Shown here one piece after another: positions 1 to 6,385 of a DNA stretch of 9,822 nt. Source of the DNA: an uncultured bacterium (GTDB lineage: Bacteria; Actinomycetota; Coriobacteriia; Coriobacteriales; Coriobacteriaceae); assembly GCA_905215945.1 (NCBI GenBank), contig CAJMRZ010000038.1, positions 1-9,822 on the forward strand. The letters are read 5' to 3'. Below the pieces are notes generated by a model. The model saw only the letters and a program-made list of their open reading frames with translations, did not search any database and was not told the origin of the DNA. Numbering within the stretch: the stretch's first letter is position 1; each line of letters opens with the position of its first letter. The position numbers and the translations under genes were made by a program.

Positions 1-60
1 GGTGGGATTGCCGCGGCTGTCGAGTACCTCGCGACCGTAGACGTCCATAATATCGCTCAT
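1..60 (-). CDS. eno: Enolase, N-terminal fragment (runs off left edge)
   Basis: Enolase interconverts 2-phosphoglycerate and phosphoenolpyruvate in cytoplasmic glycolysis. Only the first 20 codons are present; the rest lies beyond position 1. The translation begins MSDIMDVYGREVLDSRGNPT, and the block VYGREVLDSRGNPT is the highly conserved N-terminal signature of bacterial enolases. The ATG at 58-60 is preceded by a purine-rich GAGAGGGAG about 6 nt upstream, which supports this start. The gene is separated from the upstream mazG by its own promoter region and a terminator, so it appears to be transcribed alone or as the first gene of a unit. The identification rests on a short but very distinctive peptide. 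Confidence 0.93.
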   Translation of the reverse strand, partial: MSDIMDVYGREVLDSRGNPT

Positions 61-113
61 GTTGTCTCCCTCTCACTTGGAAACGTAGTGGATGCAAGCG
101 ACCGGCTGACCGT

Positions 114-178
114 GCACCGTCGGTGCGTCTCCGTAAGTTAGCCATGTCGCACTTTTTGCATTATGCCCTAAGTTAGCC
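114..178 (-). promoter_or_regulatory. Putative enolase promoter with 10-bp direct repeat
   Basis: Read on the minus strand, CATAAT (plus-strand 160-165) is a plausible -10 element, giving a leader of roughly 90 nt before the enolase ATG. No good -35 is visible at 17-18 nt. The decamer GGCTAACTTA occurs twice in the same orientation, at 169-178 (just upstream of the -10) and 134-143 (just past the predicted start site), with starts 35 bp apart. This is a layout expected of operators. A further palindrome, GCACCG-T-CGGTGC, lies at 114-126 in the leader. The half-site resembles the GTTAGCC core of DtxR/IdeR-type operators, but neither copy has the matching second half. The promoter and any regulator are inference. 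Confidence 0.4.
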
Positions 179-198
179 GAGGGATACACTTGATTTTC

Positions 199-245
199 GA
201 AAAATTTAGCGGGAACGATGAGGCGTGTCAGCCCGTCGTTCCCGC
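199..245 (-). terminator. Intrinsic terminator downstream of mazG
   Basis: A perfect 10-bp stem, GCGGGAACGA pairing with TCGTTCCCGC (plus-strand arms 209-218 and 236-245), encloses a 17-nt loop that can form a small inner GGC/GCC helix. On the minus strand the stem is followed by TAAATTTTTC, a short U-rich tract. It begins four bases after the mazG stop codon, so it most likely ends the larC-yfcE-mazG transcript and insulates the enolase gene. Confidence 0.88.
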
Positions 246-249
246 AGTC

Positions 250-1110
250 TTACTCCTCCGCCTTTGCGGCATCCCACAGGTCGTTGAGGCCGTGGGTCGA
301 GAGCTCGGCCAGATCCACGTGGGCATCGGCCGCCATCTGCTCCATCGCGGCCCAGCGGCGGCGGAACTTTGCTGTGCTGGCACGCAGGGCGCTCTCGGCG
401 TCGATACCCTCCTTGCGCGCGACGTTGACCAGGGCAAAGAGCAGGTCGCCAAACTCCATCTCGCGCTCGGGCGAGCCAGGGGCCTCGGCCTCAAACTCGG
501 CATGCTCCTCGGCGACCTCGTCCCACACATCCTGGACCGTCTCCCACTCAAAGCCCACGGCAGCCGCCTTGCGCGACACCTTCTGAGCCTGCATCAGCGC
601 CGGCAGATGCGTGGGCACGCCGTCGAGCAAACCCTCGGGCGCGGCCTCGCCTGCCGCCACGGCCTTGTCCTTGGCGGCTTTCTCGGCAAGCTTGACCTCG
701 TCCCAAATCTTGAGTACCTCGTCGGAGTTCTCGGCATCCGCATCGCCAAACACGTGCGGATGACGGCGAATGAGCTTGGCGTCAATATCGCGCGCCACGT
801 CGGCCAGCGTAAACTCGCCGGCGTCCGCCGCGATCTGCGCATGCAGCACCACCTGCATGAGCACGTCACCCAGCTCCTCGCGCAGGTGAACCGCGTCGTC
901 CGTCTCGATGCAATCGAGCGCCTCGTAGGCTTCCTCGATCATGTTCTTGCCGATGCTCTGATGCGTCTGCTCGCGGTCCCACGGGCAGCCGTCGGGCTGA
1001 CGCAAGCGCCAGATGGTCTGCACCAGATGCTGCAGCTCGGCCGACGCATCGACCAGCGTGGACAGATCACGCGAGCCCTCGGCATTTTGCTGAGCCATGT
1101 GCTCTGCCAT
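250..1110 (-). CDS. mazG: MazG nucleoside triphosphate pyrophosphohydrolase
   Basis: MazG hydrolyses (d)NTPs to NMPs and pyrophosphate, a house-cleaning and stress-nucleotide role in the cytoplasm. The 286-residue product has two MazG repeats, close to the roughly 260 residues of E. coli MazG. The first carries the hallmark GCPWDREQTH (41-50), EExxE (59-63) and EELGD (78-82), the metal-binding glutamate/aspartate set. The second contains EFGDLLFALVNVARKEG (219-235). HPHVFGD (117-123) is also typical. The chosen ATG lies 2 nt after the yfcE stop and is preceded by AGGAGG at 7 nt spacing. The open frame continues further upstream into yfcE, but that extension has no MazG-like sequence. Last gene of a three-gene unit ending in a terminator. 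Confidence 0.95.
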   Translation of the reverse strand: MAEHMAQQNAEGSRDLSTLVDASAELQHLVQTIWRLRQPDGCPWDREQTHQSIGKNMIEEAYEALDCIETDDAVHLREELGDVLMQVVLHAQIAADAGEFTLADVARDIDAKLIRRHPHVFGDADAENSDEVLKIWDEVKLAEKAAKDKAVAAGEAAPEGLLDGVPTHLPALMQAQKVSRKAAAVGFEWETVQDVWDEVAEEHAEFEAEAPGSPEREMEFGDLLFALVNVARKEGIDAESALRASTAKFRRRWAAMEQMAADAHVDLAELSTHGLNDLWDAAKAEE

Positions 1111-1112
1111 GG

Positions 1113-1661
1113 TTAGTCCTCCTCCAGGATCACATGACGAAACGCTCCGCCCTCGCAGATGCCGTAGCTGTGCGTACCGTCCTTGGGGATGCTCACGCTG
1201 CCGGGGTTGAAAAGCCACAGGCCCGGGTGCGCGGCGCTTTCCTCGTTGACCTTGACGTGCGTGTGACCGTAGACGAGCGCGGAGCCCTCGGGCAACGCGG
1301 GCGCGTGGTCGACGCTGTTGTGCATGCCGGCGCCAAAGACGTGGCCGTGCGTCAGGAACAGCTCACGGCCGGTTTCGTCAAACAGCGTGGCGTAGTCGGC
1401 CATGACGGGGAAGTCGAGCACCATCTGGTCGACCTCGGCGTCGCAGTTGCCGCGCACCGCGATGATGCGGTCGGCCAGGGCGTTGAGCAGCGGAATCACG
1501 CGCTTGGGGGCGTAGTCGCGCGGCAGGTCGTTGCGCGGACCGTGGTAGAGCAGGTCGCCCAGCAGCACGATGCGGTCAGGCTGCTCGGACTCGATGGCGG
1601 TGACCAGGCGCTCGGTCCAATATGCCGAGCCGTGGATGTCGGAAGCGATGAGGTATTTCAT
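1113..1661 (-). CDS. yfcE: YfcE/MJ0936-type metallophosphoesterase
   Basis: A 182-residue calcineurin-like phosphoesterase, matching the size of E. coli YfcE (about 184), a Mn-dependent phosphodiesterase whose physiological substrate is unclear. Metal-binding motifs are all present in order: DIHGS (8-12), GDLLYHGPRN (35-44), GNCD (71-74), LTHGH (103-107) and YGHTH (131-135), with likely ligands D8, H10, D36, N72, H105, H133 and H135. FNPGSVSIPKDG (151-162) is the typical end of the family. The start at MKYLIASDIHG is favoured because AAAGGA sits about 6 nt upstream and the frame before it is not conserved-looking. It lies 55 nt downstream of the LarC-domain gene and nearly abuts mazG, suggesting co-transcription. 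Confidence 0.92.
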   Translation of the reverse strand: MKYLIASDIHGSAYWTERLVTAIESEQPDRIVLLGDLLYHGPRNDLPRDYAPKRVIPLLNALADRIIAVRGNCDAEVDQMVLDFPVMADYATLFDETGRELFLTHGHVFGAGMHNSVDHAPALPEGSALVYGHTHVKVNEESAAHPGLWLFNPGSVSIPKDGTHSYGICEGGAFRHVILEED

Positions 1662-1716
1662 GGTGGTCCTTTCGGGTGGGGTGGATATGACTGGGCGCGG
1701 GATGTCGCCGGCCGCG

Positions 1717-2202
1717 CTATTCAAATCGCAGTGCCGCGCTCTGGGCCGCCTGCATCACGCGTTGGAGCGGCACGTTGTGCTCACGGGCAAGACGGGCGCA
1801 ATCCTCGTACTCGGGAGCCGCGCGCTCGCTGCCGTCGGGCAGGGTGGCTACTTTGACGGCCACCTCGCCCCAAGGCGTCGCCACCTGCTCAAAACGACGC
1901 GGCAGACAGACGCGCTCCATAACCTGGCGGCGGATGCCGTTGGTCGTGGTTTCCAAAAAGATGATCATCTGCAGACGGTCAATGTCCTCGCGGGCGCAGA
2001 TTACCTGCAGCTGCCAGCCGGGACGACCTTTTTTGCAGTAGAGAGGCAGCCAGTGCACTTCGCGGGCACCCGCCTCGCGCAAGCGGTCGGCGGCATAGGC
2101 GAGTACCTCGGGCGACGCATCGTCGATGTCGCACTCCAGCTTGACGATGGTTTCGGGCGCATCGGTCTCGCGGGACAGCGGAGATGTACTTCCACGTTGC
2201 AT
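1717..2202 (-). CDS. larC: Stand-alone LarC C-terminal (LarC2, DUF111) domain protein
   Basis: LarC is the CTP-dependent cyclometallase that inserts nickel into the pincer nucleotide cofactor of lactate racemase. This 161-residue protein corresponds only to its C-terminal LarC2 half. ECDIDDASPE (23-32), the CKKGRPG segment (56-62), LETTTNGIR (83-91) and PEYEDCARLAREHNVP (130-145) match the family pattern in order. The His-rich N-terminal LarC1 half is absent, and the sequence upstream of the start does not resemble it, so this is not a larC1/larC2 frameshift pair. The ATG at 2200-2202 has AAGGA about 10 nt upstream. Neither larA, larB nor larE is in the window. First gene of a unit with yfcE and mazG. 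Domain assignment is firm; the cellular role of the lone domain is unknown. Confidence 0.85.
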   Translation of the reverse strand: MQRGSTSPLSRETDAPETIVKLECDIDDASPEVLAYAADRLREAGAREVHWLPLYCKKGRPGWQLQVICAREDIDRLQMIIFLETTTNGIRRQVMERVCLPRRFEQVATPWGEVAVKVATLPDGSERAAPEYEDCARLAREHNVPLQRVMQAAQSAALRFE

Positions 2203-2308
2203 ACGGTCCGAATCCTTTCCGCACGGGCTCGTTTTATTCAACCAAACGCTAGCACATCGGACGTGACGCAGGCGTGACTTTCGTCCGTCGCCGCCCTCGC
2301 CCCTATCC

Positions 2309-2373
2309 AAACGTGTACGTCAGCCTCCAAACATGTCATTATTTGTCGGTTTTGGAGGCTGACGTACACGTTT
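2309..2373. repeat. Perfect 23-bp inverted repeat with 19-nt loop
   Basis: Arms 2309-2331 and 2351-2373 are exact reverse complements over 23 bp, with AAACGTGTACG at the outer end and CCTCCAAA at the inner end of the left arm. The loop 2332-2350 is CATGTCATTATTTGTCGGT. The element sits in the 299-bp spacer 2203-2501 between the divergent LarC-domain gene and the PHP phosphatase, about 105 and 130 bp from the two start codons. I see no gene in that spacer. Neither strand has more than TTTT after the stem, and no gene ends here, so a terminator role is not obvious. Compare the repeats at 3413-3445 and 6386-6426, which share the 19-nt loop length. Confidence 0.9.
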
Positions 2374-2429
2374 TGAGAGCAAGCGAGGCCGCACCACGCG
2401 CCGCGCAACCTTTCCAATCGATTTCGATC

Positions 2430-2469
2430 CCCGGCGTGCCCGGCGTGTTGAGAGCTGCGCCATTACAAT
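2430..2469 (+). promoter_or_regulatory. Putative promoter of the PHP phosphatase with tandem 9-mer
   Basis: TACAAT at 2464-2469 is a good -10 match located about 30 nt before the ATG. The expected -35 region holds no strong TTGACA; TTGAGA at 2448-2453 is too close (10 nt). Immediately upstream, CCCGGCGTG is repeated back to back (2430-2438 and 2439-2447), overlapping where a -35 would be, which could be an activator or repressor site. All of this is inference from motif positions. Confidence 0.3.
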
Positions 2470-2501
2470 GAAGCGGATTCGCTTGACGCAAAGGAGCTGC
2501 C

Positions 2502-3413
2502 ATGTCTGCTTGCCCGCTGGTCGATTGCCACACCCACACCTCGTTTTCGGACGGCCATGCCTCCTTTGAGGACACCTTTCGCGCCGCTGCTGCGGCCAGC
2601 TGCCGCGTCATGGTCTCAACCGACCATCTCACCCTGCCCGCCAGCATGGATGCCAACTGCGAAGTGCAGGTTACTGAGGGCGACCTGCCGGCACATCGTC
2701 TGGCTTTTGAGGATGCTCGCAAGCTTGCCGTGCAGATCGCGCCGGAGCTCGAGCTTATCTATGGCTTTGAATGCGATTGGTACGAGGGCTGCGAGCCTTT
2801 GGTCGAGCGCTGGTCCCGAGGCGCCGTCGTGCGCCTGGGCAGCGTGCATTGGATTGGTAACCCAGGCGATATTGCGGCAGGTGCTGCGGGCACGGCGGGG
2901 ACGGAGGACGTCGCTCGTCCCGATACGCCCGATTCGCGCTGCGGCTGGATCGACGATGACACCAACCTGCACGTTTGGGAAAACCTGGGGGTACGCGGCG
3001 TGTGGGAGCGCTACGTCGACGACTGGTGCCGCGCCTGCGAGAGCCCGCTCAACTTTGATGTAATGGCTCACCCCGACCTGGTCATGCGCTTTTCGAAAGA
3101 GGGCTTTGCGCCCGACTTTGACCCCGCGCCGTTCTGGGGGCAGATGGCAGAGTGTGCACACGACGCGGGCCGCCGCGTTGAGGTCTCGACCGCTGCGCCG
3201 CGCAAGGGACTCGACGACTACTATCCCACGACCGGGTTGTTGCGTTGCTTCGCCCACGCCGAGGTGCCGATCACTTTTGGCTCGGACGCACACCGCGCCT
3301 GCGACATTTGCTGGAACATCCGTGAGACCCAGGCACACGCCTACGACTGTGGCTACCGAACCTTCGACGTCCCCCACCCCACCGGCGAATGGGAATCCAC
3401 ACCCCTCGCCTAA
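2502..3413 (+). CDS. hisK: PHP-domain histidinol-phosphate phosphatase
   Basis: Predicted to remove the phosphate from L-histidinol phosphate, the step before HisD. The 303-residue protein has the PHP metal-site motifs in order: DCHTHTSFSDG (8-18), STDH (39-42), YGFE (87-90), GSVHW (113-117), DVMAHPDL (186-193), EVSTAAPRK (227-235) and FGSDAH (259-264). Likely ligands are H10, H12, D17, H42, E90, H116, H190, D262 and H264. The ATG has AAGGAG 5 nt upstream. It is longer than many HisJ/HisK proteins because of a Gly/Ala/Asp-rich insertion around 119-150. It converges on hisE, and the HisB here lacks a phosphatase domain, which supports this substrate. The substrate itself is inferred; another PHP phosphoesterase activity is possible. 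Confidence 0.78.
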   Translation: MSACPLVDCHTHTSFSDGHASFEDTFRAAAAASCRVMVSTDHLTLPASMDANCEVQVTEGDLPAHRLAFEDARKLAVQIAPELELIYGFECDWYEGCEPLVERWSRGAVVRLGSVHWIGNPGDIAAGAAGTAGTEDVARPDTPDSRCGWIDDDTNLHVWENLGVRGVWERYVDDWCRACESPLNFDVMAHPDLVMRFSKEGFAPDFDPAPFWGQMAECAHDAGRRVEVSTAAPRKGLDDYYPTTGLLRCFAHAEVPITFGSDAHRACDICWNIRETQAHAYDCGYRTFDVPHPTGEWESTPLA

Positions 3414-3445
3414 CTAGTCGTTTAAGAACGTCCCCAATGACTAGT
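3413..3445. repeat. Inverted repeat ACTAGTC/GACTAGT with 19-nt loop across two stop codons
   Basis: Arms 3413-3419 (ACTAGTC) and 3439-3445 (GACTAGT) flank a 19-nt loop, which reads ATTGGGGACGTTCTTAAAC on the minus strand. The left arm starts on the last base of the phosphatase TAA stop, and the right arm contains the hisE TAG stop (3441-3443). The element therefore fills the whole gap between two convergent genes. There is no U-tract, so it is not a standard intrinsic terminator, although it is the only hairpin at the end of the his operon. The loop shares A[AT][AT]GGGGAC and a final C with the repeat at 6386-6426. Confidence 0.75.
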
Positions 3446-3758
3446 GACGGCGGGCGTTGAGTTCGCCGGCAAGCTCGTCGAGGGTGATACCGTAGCGCTC
3501 AAGGGTTACGAGCAGATGGTAGATCAGGTCGCCGGCCTCGTAGCGGATGTGATCGTGATCGTTATCCTTGCAGGCCATGATCACCTCGCTTGCCTCCTCG
3601 GCAAGCTTCTTGAGCAGCTCGTCCTCGACGTCGGTCAGCAGACGCGCGGTATAGCTTTCCTGCGGCGATGCATCACGACGACCGTGAATCACCTCGGCCA
3701 GACCTGTCAGCGTCTCTCCGATATTTCCATCCTGAACGTTTGCGGTGCGCACACCCAT
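3441..3758 (-). CDS. hisE: Phosphoribosyl-ATP pyrophosphatase HisE
   Basis: HisE hydrolyses phosphoribosyl-ATP to phosphoribosyl-AMP and pyrophosphate, the second step of histidine synthesis. The 105-residue protein is a single all-alpha MazG-superfamily domain with EEASE (54-58) and YEAGDLIYHLLV (73-84), the latter supplying the ExxD acidic pair E74 and D77. Size is normal for a stand-alone HisE. The ATG is preceded by AAGGA at about 7 nt. It is the last gene of the his operon, 45 nt after hisI, and separate from it rather than fused as in enteric HisIE. The N-terminal 25 or so residues precede the conserved core, which starts near LLTDVEDELL (40-49). Confidence 0.95.
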   Translation of the reverse strand: MGVRTANVQDGNIGETLTGLAEVIHGRRDASPQESYTARLLTDVEDELLKKLAEEASEVIMACKDNDHDHIRYEAGDLIYHLLVTLERYGITLDELAGELNARRH

Positions 3759-3803
3759 AGTTCAATCCTTTCTGGTGGCCGAGCGTCTAATCGAGCGCCC
3801 GCC

Positions 3804-4133
3804 CTACGCGAGTTTCTTAAAGAAGCAGGTACGGTTGCCGGTATGGCAGGCCGGACCCGGCGAGTCGACCTTGACCAGCAGCGTATCGCTATCGCAGTCG
3901 GCCCAGAGCTCCTTGACCTCTTGCATATTGCCGCTCGTCGCACCCTTGTTCCAGAGCTCCTGGCGACTGCGGCTCCAAAACCACGTGGTACCGGTCTTGA
4001 GCGTCAGCCCCACCGACTCCTCGTTCATCCAAGCAACCATAAGCACCTCACCGGTGTCATATTGCTGAACAACACAAGGAATCAGCCCCTTGGCGTCGTA
4101 TTTGAGCTCGAACGCAGTTGCCACTTGCTCCAT
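3804..4133 (-). CDS. hisI: Phosphoribosyl-AMP cyclohydrolase HisI
   Basis: HisI opens the adenine ring of phosphoribosyl-AMP, the third step of the pathway. The 109-residue protein shows the complete family core: [11 protein letters not shown] (30-40), [16 protein letters not shown] (49-64, family form YWSRSR), DCDSDTLL (79-86) and [10 protein letters not shown] (95-104). Expected Mg ligands are D79, D81 and D83; expected Zn ligands are C80, C96 and C103. The start codon directly abuts the hisF stop (TAAATG). No clear Shine-Dalgarno sequence precedes it, so translation probably depends on coupling to hisF. It is monofunctional, with hisE as a separate gene downstream. Confidence 0.95.
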   Translation of the reverse strand: MEQVATAFELKYDAKGLIPCVVQQYDTGEVLMVAWMNEESVGLTLKTGTTWFWSRSRQELWNKGATSGNMQEVKELWADCDSDTLLVKVDSPGPACHTGNRTCFFKKLA

Positions 4134-4916
4134 TTAAAAATCCAATCTCACGGGAATACCTTGAGAGGCCATGTATTCCTTCACCTGGCGGATGCTGAAG
4201 GTTCCAAAGTGAAAGACACTTGCTGCCAGTACGGCATCGGCCTCACCCTCAATCACACCCTCGGCAAAATGCTCGAGCGTACCCACGCCGCCGCTCGCGA
4301 TGACGGGAATCGGCACCGCGCGCGCCACGGCGCGGGTGAGCGCCAAATCAAAGCCGGCCTTGGTGCCATCGCGATCCATACTGGTCAGTAGGATTTCGCC
4401 GGCGCCGCGACGAGCCGCTTCCTCGGCCCACGCCACCGCATCGATACCCGTGGCGTTGCGACCGCCCGCCGTGAAGACCTCCCACCTATCGGCACCCGGC
4501 TCGCCGGGCAGGCCCACACGCTTGGCATCAATCGCCACGACCACGGCCTGGCTGCCAAACGCCGCGGCAGCCTGGCTAATCAGCGACGGGTCGCGCACGG
4601 CCGCCGAGTTGAGCGACACCTTGTCGGCACCGGCGGCAACCATGGTGCGCATGCCTGCCAGGTCGCGAAAGCCGCCGCCCACGGTATAGGGAATGGCCAG
4701 CTCCTCGGCTGCATGCGCCGCCATCTCGATGGTCGTCGCGCGGTTATCGCTCGTGGCGGTAATGTCCAGGAAGACGACCTCGTCCGCACCCTCGCGATCG
4801 TAGGCACGCGCTAGCTCCACCGGGTCGCCCGCATCGCGCAAGCTCACAAAGTTGACGCCCTTGACCACACGGCCGTCCTTGACGTCCAGACAGGGAATCA
4901 CGCGTTTGGTAAGCAT
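4134..4916 (-). CDS. hisF: Imidazole glycerol phosphate synthase cyclase subunit HisF
   Basis: HisF uses ammonia channelled from HisH to turn PRFAR into imidazole glycerol phosphate and AICAR. The 260-residue (beta/alpha)8 barrel is full length. It begins [20 protein letters not shown] with catalytic D11, and has VVVAIDAKR with catalytic D130. Phosphate-binding and barrel motifs include TVGGGFR (78-84), DKVSLNS (98-104), [15 protein letters not shown] (176-190) and VIASGGVG (205-212). The ATG follows the hisA stop by 3 nt and has GGGGAGGAG upstream. Its partner hisH lies two genes upstream in the same operon. Confidence 0.97.
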   Translation of the reverse strand: MLTKRVIPCLDVKDGRVVKGVNFVSLRDAGDPVELARAYDREGADEVVFLDITATSDNRATTIEMAAHAAEELAIPYTVGGGFRDLAGMRTMVAAGADKVSLNSAAVRDPSLISQAAAAFGSQAVVVAIDAKRVGLPGEPGADRWEVFTAGGRNATGIDAVAWAEEAARRGAGEILLTSMDRDGTKAGFDLALTRAVARAVPIPVIASGGVGTLEHFAEGVIEGEADAVLAASVFHFGTFSIRQVKEYMASQGIPVRLDF

Positions 4917-4919
4917 GGG

Positions 4920-5663
4920 CTACTCCTCCCCTCGGGCGGCGGCCAGTGCCTGGGCCAGCGTAAAGTTGCCCTCGTAGAGCGCGCGGCCGGTAATGGCACC
5001 CTCAATAGCATCCTCACCCACCGCAGCCAGCGCGCAAATGTCGTCGAGCGTAGAGATGCCGCCCGAAGCCACGACAGGAAAGCCCGCGACCTTGGCAACA
5101 TGGCGATACGCCGCCACATCGATGCCCGTCTGCATGCCATCGCGCGCGATGTCGGTATACACCAGATGCTTAAAGCCCAGCTCGGTGAGCTGTGCCACGG
5201 CATCGTCGAGTGCCACGCCCGCGCCGTCGCGCCAGCCGTTCACCTTGACCTGGCCGTCGCGAGCGGCGATGTCGGCCACGAGCAGCTCGCCAAAGCCTTG
5301 GGCCGCCACCTCGGCAAAACCCGGCTCGGTCACCAGCACGGTGCCCAGCGCAATGCGGCGAGCACCATAGCCGGCCAGCTCGTCGATGCGTGCGAGCGAG
5401 CGAACGCCGCCGCCCACGTCCACGGACAGACCGTCGACGCCGCAGATAGCCTTGATCACCGCCGAGTTGGCAGCGCATGCGTCCTCGTCCTCGCCAAAGG
5501 CGGCGGACAGGTCGACGACGTGCACCCAGCTCGCACCCTGCTCGGCAAACGAGCGGGCGACTGCCACGGGATCGTCGGAATATACCTTGCAGCGACTCCG
5601 GTCGCCGCGCTCCAGGCGCACGACCTTGCCGCCGATCAGATCGATTGCGGGAAACAGGATCAT
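4920..5663 (-). CDS. hisA: ProFAR isomerase HisA
   Basis: HisA performs the Amadori rearrangement of ProFAR to PRFAR. The 247-residue (beta/alpha)8 barrel is full length: FPAIDLIGGKVVRLERGD (4-21) with catalytic D8, VDVGGGVRS (81-89), LGTVLVTEP (106-114), YTDIARDGMQTG (169-180) with catalytic D171, and VVASGGIST (197-205). Many actinobacteria carry the bifunctional PriA form (HisA plus TrpF); here the diagnostic loop reads VNGW (141-144) rather than RGW-like, resembling ordinary HisA. Its ATG overlaps the hisH stop in an ATGA, so the two are translationally coupled. Substrate range cannot be settled from sequence alone. Confidence 0.96.
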   Translation of the reverse strand: MILFPAIDLIGGKVVRLERGDRSRCKVYSDDPVAVARSFAEQGASWVHVVDLSAAFGEDEDACAANSAVIKAICGVDGLSVDVGGGVRSLARIDELAGYGARRIALGTVLVTEPGFAEVAAQGFGELLVADIAARDGQVKVNGWRDGAGVALDDAVAQLTELGFKHLVYTDIARDGMQTGIDVAAYRHVAKVAGFPVVASGGISTLDDICALAAVGEDAIEGAITGRALYEGNFTLAQALAAARGEE

Positions 5664-6361
5664 CGGCCAGCCTCCTCGACGATGTTGGCGAAGTTCTTAA
5701 GGATGCGCTGCCCCAGCGCGGAGGATTTCTCGGGATGGAACTGGCAGCCCCACACGTTGCCATGGCGCACGATGCACGGGAAGCTCCGCGTATAGTGCGT
5801 GCGCGCCAGCACATCGGCGGCATCGGCGTCGTCGGCCACCGCGTAGCTGTGGGTGAAGTACATGTTGGCGCCCTCGGCAAAACCGGCAAGCAGCGGATCA
5901 GCCGCACCGGCGGACGTCATGTGCACCTGGTCCCAGCCCACGTGCGGTACCTTCAGGCGACTCGATTTCAAGCGCGTGCACGAGCCGCGCATGATACCCA
6001 GACCATCGACCCAGGGGCCGCCGACCTGCTCGGAGGCGTTGCCGTCCGCGGCAACACCCTCGTCCGCAGGCACGCCCTCGTTGCCTCGCTCAAAAAATAG
6101 CTGAAGGCCCAGGCAGATGCCGAGCAGCGGAGTTCCGGCGGCAACGGCATCGAGCACGGCCACCTCCTCGCCGCTCTGGCGCATAAAGGCGATCGCGTCA
6201 TAGAACGCGCCCACGCCCGGGATGACCAGGCCGTCGGCGTTGCGGATCTGCTCCGGATCGTCCGACGTGCAGGCGGCGGCACCGGCGCGCGCAAGCCCGC
6301 GCGTAACGCTCGACAAGTTGCCCTTGTGGTAATCGACCACCACGATCTTCGGTTCGCCCAC
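5660..6361 (-). CDS. hisH: Imidazole glycerol phosphate synthase glutaminase subunit HisH
   Basis: HisH is the class I glutamine amidotransferase that supplies ammonia to HisF. The 233-residue protein carries PGVGAFYDA (48-56), the nucleophile loop LLGICLGLQLFF (79-90) with C83, VGWDQVH (141-147) near the HisF interface, YFTHSYAV (168-175) and CQFHPEKSS (206-214) with H209 and E211, completing the catalytic triad. The start is a GTG at 6359-6361, chosen because AGGAGG lies 5 nt upstream and the family N-terminus IVVVDYHKGN follows directly. A 79-nt gap containing a hairpin separates it from hisB, an unusually large gap for this operon. It overlaps hisA by 4 nt. Confidence 0.96.
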   Translation of the reverse strand: MGEPKIVVVDYHKGNLSSVTRGLARAGAAACTSDDPEQIRNADGLVIPGVGAFYDAIAFMRQSGEEVAVLDAVAAGTPLLGICLGLQLFFERGNEGVPADEGVAADGNASEQVGGPWVDGLGIMRGSCTRLKSSRLKVPHVGWDQVHMTSAGAADPLLAGFAEGANMYFTHSYAVADDADAADVLARTHYTRSFPCIVRHGNVWGCQFHPEKSSALGQRILKNFANIVEEAGR

Positions 6362-6385
6362 GCGACCCTCCTCTTCCCATCATCC

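Noticed and set aside
190..1116. Long plus-strand open frame opposite mazG
   Set aside because: It is antisense to a clear MazG gene. Its translation is rich in Arg, Leu, His and Gly with no recognisable motif, as expected for a shadow frame in GC-rich DNA.
1717..2310. Longer LarC-domain protein starting at 2310, or a larC1/larC2 programmed frameshift
   Set aside because: The extra upstream codons have no LarC1-like His-rich sequence, and the 2202 ATG has a ribosome binding site. The upstream DNA is spacer carrying an inverted repeat.
2309..2373. Inverted repeat as a normal intrinsic terminator
   Set aside because: No gene ends into it from either side and the T-runs after the stem are only three to four bases.
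3441..3758. HisE as a second MazG-type house-cleaning enzyme
   Set aside because: It belongs to the same superfamily as MazG, but its position at the end of the his operon next to hisI, its single-domain size and its core sequence identify it as phosphoribosyl-ATP pyrophosphatase.
4920..5663. HisA as bifunctional PriA
   Set aside because: The PriA-type RGW loop is not present; the sequence reads VNGW, as in ordinary HisA.
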